A stretch of DNA of 17,556 nt, from assembly GCA_002404095.1 (NCBI GenBank), contig DHJA01000193.1, positions 22,214-39,769 on the forward strand. Reading direction: 5' to 3'. Origin of the DNA: Planctomycetaceae bacterium UBA4732. GTDB taxonomy: Bacteria; Planctomycetota; Planctomycetia; Gemmatales; Gemmataceae. The stretch's first letter is position 1, and each line of letters begins with the position of its first letter. Positions 8,799 to 13,612 of this stretch are shown piece by piece. The notes beneath the pieces were generated by a model. The model had not been told where the DNA came from, did no database searches, and saw only the letters and a list, made by a program, of their open reading frames with translations. The position numbers and the translations under genes were made by a program.

Positions 8799-10106
8799 TT
8801 AACCGGCCGCTGGCGTTTGCCAATACTTCGGCAGATCCTTCTTCGTCGCTCGCAGTATTTCCAGGATCGCCCGCCGGTCGGCGGCGGACAAATGTGCGAA
8901 CTCCTTGCTCTGGTCCTTGCCGCTCAGCACTTCCCACAGGCGCCGCATCACATAGTCCTTCGCCGCCTCCGGCAGCGCGTCGAACGACTCGGAATAAATC
9001 AGGTAACTGCATGGATAAGCGAATAACCGCGTCGTCAAATCCAGATCGCGCAGCGAGCGGCCGCGCCCGTCGCGCGGCCCTTGCTTGGCGAATTGCTCGG
9101 CAAAGCCAGACGTACCCTGGACCTTATCCGTGAGTTGGGTTTCGCCGCTAAACAGCATGTACTCGACCAACGGCTCGCATGCGCTTTTGATGCGACGAGT
9201 CGTCAGGTCGGAACGGGGGGCCGTGGGCTGGCCCAAGGCTTTATTCATCTCGGATTCGTCGAAAAGGGCGATCCGTGTGAGATAGTTCGCCCGCGTAATC
9301 CGGTTGTGCATTTCCGTCTGATGCTCCAGTACCATCAGAGCGACGACATCGCTATGGCCGGTCAGGTAGTCCGACGGCCGCAGCCAGCGGCTCAGGTCGG
9401 TGACATTCGGGATCGCCATGTCATCCAGTTCCGCCGGGTCGTGCTTGCCGTGGGCGATGAGATTGCCCATGTGCCTCTGTTTTCCTGTCGTGCCGGTCAC
9501 GTACCACCCGCCCCAGCGCTGCTTGATCGGACTGGTCTGATCGGTGCGGTATCCACCCAGATTCAGGAGCGGGAAACCCTCCGCGTCGGCGTACAGCGAC
9601 CGGACGACCTGGCCCGGAATGCCCTGATTCTGGGAAGAGGCGTGACAGATCAAACAGGTGTCGTCCTGCCTTTTCAGATGGGGTTTGTCGGCCTTCTCCT
9701 GATCGAGCGTGTAAAACACCGCCCCCAGCTGGGGATCGACGGAAAGGATTTCGAGAACCGCCCCGTCCTGACAGTAGCCGACGTAGTTGTCGTCGTTGAA
9801 ATAGACGGCCCGAGGCGTGCGGGCGGTGATGCACTGCCGCTGCATACTCGTTTTGGAAAAAACGAGCATTTGTGAAGTATCCGATACCTTCATAGCGCTC
9901 AACAAGCCGGGTAGGTAGCCGAAATGCTCGTCGTAAGGAAGCGAAACTTCGCCCGCCTCCATGCGTTGTTGTAAGCGGGAGATCGCGTTGTGGACCGGAG
10001 CCGCGCTGTAGTGAATTGGGTCGCGTTCGATGTCCTCGGCGCGAGCTGGATCGACGACGCCGGCCGGCACTACCACCAAAAGCAGGAGCATCAAATGGCG
10101 CGACAT
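8799..10106 (-). CDS. Exported c-type cytochrome-like protein with a single CxxCH
   Basis: The 435-residue product has a signal peptide (MSRHLMLLLLVVVPAGVVDPARA|ED) and one heme-binding-type motif DDTCLICHASS (C151, C154, H155), pointing to a periplasmic redox or heme protein. Other notable stretches are TPRAVYFNDDNYVGYCQDGAVLE, VDPQLGAVFYTLDQE and a His-rich helix GHSDVVALMVLEHQTEMHN that could supply a distal heme ligand. I recognise this combination as a family of unnamed bacterial cytochrome-like proteins but not a specific function. An alternative TTG start at 10121 would add five residues. The ATG at 10106 is preferred because GAGGA lies about 8 bases upstream and the signal peptide begins there. 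A strong sigma70-like promoter and a dyad precede it. Confidence 0.85.
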   Translation of the reverse strand: MSRHLMLLLLVVVPAGVVDPARAEDIERDPIHYSAAPVHNAISRLQQRMEAGEVSLPYDEHFGYLPGLLSAMKVSDTSQMLVFSKTSMQRQCITARTPRAVYFNDDNYVGYCQDGAVLEILSVDPQLGAVFYTLDQEKADKPHLKRQDDTCLICHASSQNQGIPGQVVRSLYADAEGFPLLNLGGYRTDQTSPIKQRWGGWYVTGTTGKQRHMGNLIAHGKHDPAELDDMAIPNVTDLSRWLRPSDYLTGHSDVVALMVLEHQTEMHNRITRANYLTRIALFDESEMNKALGQPTAPRSDLTTRRIKSACEPLVEYMLFSGETQLTDKVQGTSGFAEQFAKQGPRDGRGRSLRDLDLTTRLFAYPCSYLIYSESFDALPEAAKDYVMRRLWEVLSGKDQSKEFAHLSAADRRAILEILRATKKDLPKYWQTPAAG

Positions 10107-10145
10107 GGTTCCATTCCTCAACCGTCATTCCGGGTGCGAGGTCAA

Positions 10146-10165
10146 ATTGGATATAACCATCCAAT
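10146..10165. promoter_or_regulatory. Operator-like dyad over the expected transcription start
   Basis: ATTGGAT, ATAACC, ATCCAAT: a perfect 7-bp inverted repeat with a 6-bp spacer, AT-rich in a GC-rich region. On the minus strand it lies just downstream of the -10 box at 10174-10179, so it would cover about +2 to +22 of the cytochrome-like gene's transcript. The size and place fit a repressor operator; the regulator is unknown. Confidence 0.5.
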
Positions 10166-10173
10166 TAGTCCTT

Positions 10174-10201
10174 ATTCTACCGCGCCCGGCGGTCGAGTCA
10201 A
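10174..10201 (-). promoter_or_regulatory. Sigma70-like promoter of the cytochrome-like gene
   Basis: On the minus strand TTGACT (-35, 10196-10201; 5/6) and TAGAAT (-10, 10174-10179; 5/6) are separated by 16 bases. The transcript would start near 10167, about 60 bases before the ATG at 10106. This is the best promoter match in the window. Confidence 0.6.
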
Positions 10202-10205
10202 GTCC

Positions 10206-10228
10206 CCGCGCTTCCCTTCGGGGCGCGG
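10206..10228 (-). terminator. GC-rich hairpin after the M48-like lipoprotein gene
   Basis: CCGCGC and GCGCGG pair, with an inner CCC/GGG stem and a UUC loop, 18 bases past the stop codon of the minus-strand lipoprotein gene and just before the next promoter. No U-tract follows in the minus direction, though the plus strand has CUUUUU after it. Its role as a terminator is inferred mainly from position. Confidence 0.4.
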
Positions 10229-10246
10229 CTCAACTTTTTACGCAAT

Positions 10247-10933
10247 CTAGTTTCCAGTGGACATTTGTTTCTCGAAGGTGATGTGTTCATCCGCCCGCCG
10301 CAGCAGCGGGACAGCCGCTTCCGCATCGGCGATAGTCCCACCGGCCTTTTCCAGAATGGCCCGCCCCAGCGCGTCTGGATCAGCAGGCGTCGCGGCCGCC
10401 AGCGCGGCCTTGCGGCGCTTCTGGTCGTAGACGGCCAATTCCATCGCGCGCGTTCCGTCCGGTGGGCCGAAGACGCCGGCGTAGTCATTGCCGACGGGCG
10501 TTTCCATGGACGGGCCGCGCCCCGGCGGCAGCGCCGTAGCCGCCAACTCCTGCCGTTCCGCGGCGATCTTGCCCAATTCGTGGCATAGCACCGCCGCAAG
10601 TTGGCCGTCCGTGAGACACGCGCGCACCAAGCCTTCGGTAATGAACACGGCCTTGTCGCCGCGGTGGAAGATTTCCTCCCACGGCGCGCCGATCGTTGTG
10701 AAGGCCGGCTTAAAGCCTAATTTGGGGTTGGACGCGAGAATCTGTCCACCGACCTGCACGACCCGTTTGCCTGCCTCTTCCGAAGCGGCGGCGTGAACGA
10801 GATGGCCGGCCGGCGTCGCGGTCAACGCCGTCGAATCATCGAAAAAGCCCGATGAGACGACCGAGAGGCCGTCTTCCGGCAGGCAGCCGCCGACGGCCAG
10901 CAACAGTCCGACAAGCCATACGCGATTTGTCAT
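10247..10933 (-). CDS. Lipoprotein resembling an M48 metallopeptidase, with degenerate active site (HELGK)
   Basis: The 228-residue product begins MTNRVWLVGLLLAVGGC, a lipoprotein signal with VGGC as lipobox and C17 as the lipidated residue. The middle matches the core of M48-type Zn peptidases: GDKAVFITEGLVRACLTDGQLAAVLCHELGKIAAE corresponds to the usual strand, then '..LAAVLAHEIGHV..'. The catalytic HExxH is here H118-E-L-G-K122, so the second zinc ligand is Lys. The downstream third ligand helix is not recognisable, and the protein is shorter than a normal M48 enzyme. The C-terminal half is Ala-rich and helical. It is therefore most likely a non-catalytic envelope lipoprotein, perhaps a former BepA/LoiP-like peptidase. 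Initiation is at ATG 10933 with only a weak GGGG upstream. Family similarity is seen; loss of activity is inferred. Confidence 0.75.
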   Translation of the reverse strand: MTNRVWLVGLLLAVGGCLPEDGLSVVSSGFFDDSTALTATPAGHLVHAAASEEAGKRVVQVGGQILASNPKLGFKPAFTTIGAPWEEIFHRGDKAVFITEGLVRACLTDGQLAAVLCHELGKIAAERQELAATALPPGRGPSMETPVGNDYAGVFGPPDGTRAMELAVYDQKRRKAALAAATPADPDALGRAILEKAGGTIADAEAAVPLLRRADEHITFEKQMSTGN

Positions 10934-11035
10934 GGCGCACCCCGCGCACGTGGGAAAGAGGGAACCTCGCCCTTATGGAATGCGGCGGACCATAGCGGCG
11001 CGGCGCCGTGCTGTCGATACGACTTTTGCCGCCGC

Positions 11036-11073
11036 GACTGGACAAGGCGAGCGGCCGGCCGTACAGTCCAGTC
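11036..11073. promoter_or_regulatory. Dyad upstream of the methyltransferase gene
   Basis: GACTGGAC (11036-11043) and GTCCAGTC (11066-11073) are perfect inverted copies 22 bases apart, with the palindrome GGCCGGCC between them. The element lies in the 195-base divergent gap between the lipoprotein and methyltransferase genes, about 55 bases before the latter's ATG. It could be an operator or a leader hairpin. No convincing promoter hexamers were found next to it. Confidence 0.3.
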
Positions 11074-11128
11074 GAGTAGATGAAGATCGGAAACCGGCGC
11101 ATCCAACGCTTTCCACGAGATTTTCGAC

Positions 11129-11887
11129 ATGACCGCGAGGGACCGTCTGGCCGTTGAGCAGGAGTTTCACGACTTCCAGTGCGGCCAGCGCGCGGCCGAC
11201 TTCCCATTCGACGACGCCCTGCGCTTCACGGATGACGCCTATCTGGATCACGAAACCTGGATTCGTCCGGCGTTCGCGCTTCTCGGCCCTCTCGACGGCC
11301 GGCGCGTCTTAGACTACGGTTGCGGTCACGGCATGGCGGCGGTAGTCATGGCCCGCGCGGGGGCGCGGGTGACGGCGTTCGACCTGTCGCCGGGTTACGC
11401 CGATGAGGCGCGGCACCGCGCGCGAGCCAACGGAGTCTCAATCCATCTCGCCGCGGCCGACGGCGAACGTCTGCCCTTCGCGGACGGCGCCTTTGATTGC
11501 GTTTGGGGCAACGCCGTTTTGCACCACCTTGACCTCAATAAAGCCGCCCGCGAATTGCGCCGCGTTCTAGCGCCGGGCGGCGTCGCGGTCTTCTGCGAGC
11601 CGTGGGGTGAGAACCCATTGCTGACCTTGGCGCGGCGTTGCCTGCCCTATCCCGGCAAGGGACATACCCCCGACGAAACGCCGTTGCGCTTGCGACATCT
11701 GCCGATCTTGCGCGAAATCTTTCCCCGCCTCGAATGTGAAGGCTGGCAGTTCCTGTCGATGGCCCGCCGCGTGTTGCGTCCCGGCAAAATCACAGCCGGC
11801 CTCGAATGGTGCGACGAACGGCTATTGCGATTGGCGCCGAGCCTGCGTCGATTTTGCCGTTACGTCGTACTCACCTTACCTCATTAG
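11129..11887 (+). CDS. Class I SAM-dependent methyltransferase
   Basis: The 252-residue protein has a Rossmann-type methyltransferase fold of the UbiE/Methyltransf_11 kind. Motif I is RRVLDYGCGHGMAAVV (residues 58-73), binding S-adenosylmethionine. The acidic residue after strand 2 is D85 in TAFDLSPGY, motif II/post-I is AADGERLPFADGAFDCVWG (109-127), followed by NAVLHHLDLNKAARELRRVLAPGGVAVF. The N-terminal 55 residues and the Arg-rich C-terminal helices (about 165-252) probably set substrate choice. The substrate cannot be read from the sequence; ubiquinone/menaquinone, lipid or sugar targets are all possible. It starts at ATG 11129 with only a weak purine-rich stretch (ACGAGA) upstream. It is followed by the HhH protein gene after 47 bases that include a TATAAT. 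Confidence 0.88.
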   Translation: MTARDRLAVEQEFHDFQCGQRAADFPFDDALRFTDDAYLDHETWIRPAFALLGPLDGRRVLDYGCGHGMAAVVMARAGARVTAFDLSPGYADEARHRARANGVSIHLAAADGERLPFADGAFDCVWGNAVLHHLDLNKAARELRRVLAPGGVAVFCEPWGENPLLTLARRCLPYPGKGHTPDETPLRLRHLPILREIFPRLECEGWQFLSMARRVLRPGKITAGLEWCDERLLRLAPSLRRFCRYVVLTLPH

Positions 11888-11890
11888 TCC

Positions 11891-11896
11891 TATAAT
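11891..11896 (+). promoter_or_regulatory. Candidate -10 box (TATAAT) for the HhH protein gene
   Basis: A perfect TATAAT lies 4 bases after the methyltransferase stop codon and 38 bases before the next ATG. The -35 position at 17 bases' distance reads TACTCA, only 3/6. It suggests independent transcription of the HhH gene, perhaps also of the genes that follow. Confidence 0.35.
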
Positions 11897-11934
11897 CTTC
11901 TTGCAGCGAAAACCGACGTTTTAGGGTAGACGTC

Positions 11935-12705
11935 ATGGATGCGCCCCTGCCAATACTGGGCGTGGCCGCGGGACCACAGGCGACGCAACCGCCGCCGGAA
12001 GCGACACCGTTGACTGCGCCGCCGACTGCTTCCGTCGTTGCCGTCGCCACGCCTTGGCCGCGCTCGGCACAAGGCGCGACGGCTGCGCTGCTAGCGTTGG
12101 CGTTGGGATTGCTGGGCTGGAACGTCTGGCAAGCCCAACGCTGGGGCAGTCGGCCCACCGAACTAGACGTAAACGCCGCCGCTGGACGAATCGACCTGAA
12201 TCACGCCGATCACGCTCAATTGCTCCAGTTGCCCGGCGTGGGCGAACACACCGCGGAACGCATCGAAGAATATCGTCTCTCGCACAACGGTTTTCACAAC
12301 GTCGATGAATTGCGTCAGGTCCACGGCGTCGGCCCCGCTACGCTAGCACGCCTACGGCCATACATCGACGCCGACGCGGAGGACGTGCTTGAGGACGGCA
12401 TGGACGCGGTGCCGCCGCGCAAGGGCGATGCGCTGAAAGGCGTCAAGCCGGCGGCGCGGCAGGCCGTCACCGGCACAAAAAAAGGCGACGCCTTGAAGGA
12501 GCCGATTGACGTCAATCATGCGACCGCGACGGAATTGCAGCGTCTGCCGGGCGTCGGCCCCGCGATGTCGAGCCGGATCCTTCTGGTGCGCGAACAACGA
12601 CCGTTCCGGTCGGTGGAGGAGTTGCGCCGTGTGCCCGGAATCGGCGCCAAGACGTTGGAAAAGCTGCGGCCGTTCGTGAAGGTGGATGAAGAGGATCGCC
12701 AATGA
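11935..12705 (+). CDS. Membrane-anchored protein with two ComEA-type helix-hairpin-helix DNA-binding domains
   Basis: The 256-residue product has a Pro/Ala/Thr-rich N-terminus (1-45), one membrane segment (about 47-67, ATAALLALALGLLGWNVW), then two ComEA/HhH modules: 86-144 (RIDLNHADHAQLLQLPGVGEHTA, HGVGPATLARLRPY) and 191-249 (IDVNHATATELQRLPGVGPA, VPGIGAKTLEKLRPF). Each carries the paired GxG hairpins that grip the DNA backbone without sequence choice. In ComEA such a domain, held at the outer face of the membrane, receives transforming DNA; here the duplication is unusual and the uptake role is an inference, since no other com gene is in view. The linker holds KGDALK twice (163-168, 183-188). 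AGGG lies 9 bases before the ATG. Its TGA overlaps, as ATGA, the start of a remnant of the CHAT gene. Confidence 0.85.
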   Translation: MDAPLPILGVAAGPQATQPPPEATPLTAPPTASVVAVATPWPRSAQGATAALLALALGLLGWNVWQAQRWGSRPTELDVNAAAGRIDLNHADHAQLLQLPGVGEHTAERIEEYRLSHNGFHNVDELRQVHGVGPATLARLRPYIDADAEDVLEDGMDAVPPRKGDALKGVKPAARQAVTGTKKGDALKEPIDVNHATATELQRLPGVGPAMSSRILLVREQRPFRSVEELRRVPGIGAKTLEKLRPFVKVDEEDRQ

Positions 12706-12779
12706 CTATGAACATGGATGCGAGACGGGCCGGACGATTGTTCGGCGGCGCCCTTTGCAGAGACGAAGGCGCCGGATAA
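12702..12779 (+). pseudogene. Remnant of the 5' end of a TPR-CHAT gene paralogue
   Basis: The ATG at 12702 overlaps the comEA-like stop as ATGA and opens a 25-codon frame, MTMNMDARRAGRLFGGALCR..., ending at TAA 12777-12779. From 12690 to 12740, including the ribosome-binding AGAGG, it aligns without gaps to 13601-13651 at the start of the intact TPR-CHAT gene (MATNVNVRRTGRLT), 41/51 bases identical. After codon 13 the similarity stops. A GGCGCC inverted pair around 12744-12773 could form a hairpin. The simplest reading is the decapitated start of a former CHAT paralogue that overlapped the HhH gene; a coincidental duplication of a leader is less likely. Confidence 0.6.
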
Positions 12780-12816
12780 GCTGCAATCGTACCATTTCCG
12801 CGACCGGAGATCACGT

Positions 12817-13044
12817 ATGTCTTCGCTCCTTGCTTCGCTGGGCATAGACCGCCTGAGTCCCGCCGTTCGGCTCCGGCTCATCTCGGAGATTTGGGACAGC
12901 TTGCCGGAGCAGCCGCCGCCGGACCTGACCGACGAACAAGCCCGGGAGTTGGACCGCCGGCTCGCCCTGATGGACGCCGACCCGACGGCTTTACGCCCGT
13001 GGGCCGAAGTAGAGGCGCGGATACTCGGGAGTCTCCGGGGATGA
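12817..13044 (+). CDS. Antitoxin, putative addiction module component family (PF09720/TIGR02574)
   Basis: The 75-residue protein MSSLLASLGIDRLSPAVRLR... has the family's hallmarks: an N-terminal helix SPAVRLRLISEIWDSLPEQ, then LTDEQARELDRRLALMDADPTA and the closing PWAEVEARI. Such proteins pair with ParE/RelE-type toxins and neutralise them. GGAG at 12806-12809 lies 7 bases before the ATG at 12817; an upstream in-frame ATG (12718) would add 33 residues unlike the family and is rejected. Its stop overlaps the next start as ATGA (13041-13044), the usual layout of an antitoxin-toxin operon. Because the toxin frame is broken, this antitoxin is probably an orphan. Confidence 0.85.
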   Translation: MSSLLASLGIDRLSPAVRLRLISEIWDSLPEQPPPDLTDEQARELDRRLALMDADPTALRPWAEVEARILGSLRG

Positions 13045-13331
13045 CTCTGCCGGCGGTCCTATCGCCAGAGGCGGAAGCGGACTTGGATGCCGCGGCCGCT
13101 TGGCACGAGCGGTAGTCCGACGGTCTGGGCGTGGAACTGGTCAGCGAGGTGCGGAACGCGTTGGTTCGGGTGGGCGACCAGCCCGAAGGGTATCCCGAGC
13201 TACGGCCGGGGGTGAGGCGTGCGCAGGTTCGGCGGTTTTCCTACGGGATATTTTACCGGGTGCGGGCGAATCAAGTTGAAGTGATCGGAATCTTCCATGA
13301 CCGCCGTTCTCCCCGGGTCTGGCAGAGGCGA
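13041..13331 (+). pseudogene. ParE/RelE-family toxin, inactivated by an amber codon
   Basis: The frame begins MTLPAVLSPEAEADLDAAAAWHER, typical for ParE/RelE-type plasmid-stabilisation toxins, then meets TAG at 13113-13115 (codon 25). The same frame continues SDGLGVELVSEVRNALVRV, GVRRAQVRRFSYGIFYRV and EVIGIFHDRRSPRVWQRR, which is the rest of the toxin fold including its conserved C-terminal strand and Arg-rich end, giving about 97 residues in total. The stop most likely replaces a Gln codon (CAG to TAG), since related proteins often have Gln there before the GLG segment. The expected stop at the end is also missing: the frame stays open to 13628, into the CHAT gene. Two lesions support a dead toxin beside an intact antitoxin. 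A sequencing error at 13113 is the main alternative. Confidence 0.8.
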
Positions 13332-13436
13332 GTTCGCGGAGGCGGACGACGAGGCGACGGCCGTGTTAAGGAATCGGCTGTACGATTACCTCCTATTCGT
13401 ATCTTCACAAGAGGGATAAGTATCTGTCCAAGGGGA

Positions 13437-13580
13437 GTGTGCCATGCTTTCGCGGCCTCTGTCTGCACCTTACACCCGCTTAAAACGCCGCGAAAGCATG
13501 TGACCGCCGCGATGACTCATGCTTTCGCGGGGTTGGGACGGGATGAGATTTCGGGACCGGCCCGCGAAAGCATGGCACAC
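13437..13580. repeat. REPIN-like element: four alternating copies of CATGCTTTCGCGG
   Basis: The 13-base core occurs at 13443-13455 (+), 13488-13500 (inverted), 13518-13530 (+) and 13562-13574 (inverted). The outermost pair extends to a perfect 19-bp inverted repeat (13437-13455 with 13562-13580, gtgtgccatgctttcgcgg). Several exclusive folds are possible: two side-by-side hairpins (copies 1-2 and 3-4), or one long cruciform (1-4 outside, 2-3 inside). The element ends 20 bases before the ribosome-binding site of the TPR-CHAT gene. No gene is recognised between the broken toxin and the CHAT start (13332-13612). Confidence 0.8.
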
Positions 13581-13612
13581 TGGCTTGATTTTTACGTCAA
13601 AGAGGATCGCCA

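Noticed and set aside
9421..10164. Minus-strand frame starting MDGYIQFDLAPGMTVEEWNH
   Set aside because: It overlaps the CxxCH protein gene in another frame, which has the signal peptide, the heme motif and the family pattern; this frame has none.
12718..12816. A longer antitoxin starting at ATG 12718
   Set aside because: The extra 33 residues are unlike the PF09720 family, and a well-spaced GGAG precedes the ATG at 12817.
13297..13419. A 40-codon frame (MTAVLPGSGRGEF...) overlapping the toxin's end
   Set aside because: No ribosome-binding site or family match; it is most likely an out-of-frame reading of the decayed toxin and following spacer.
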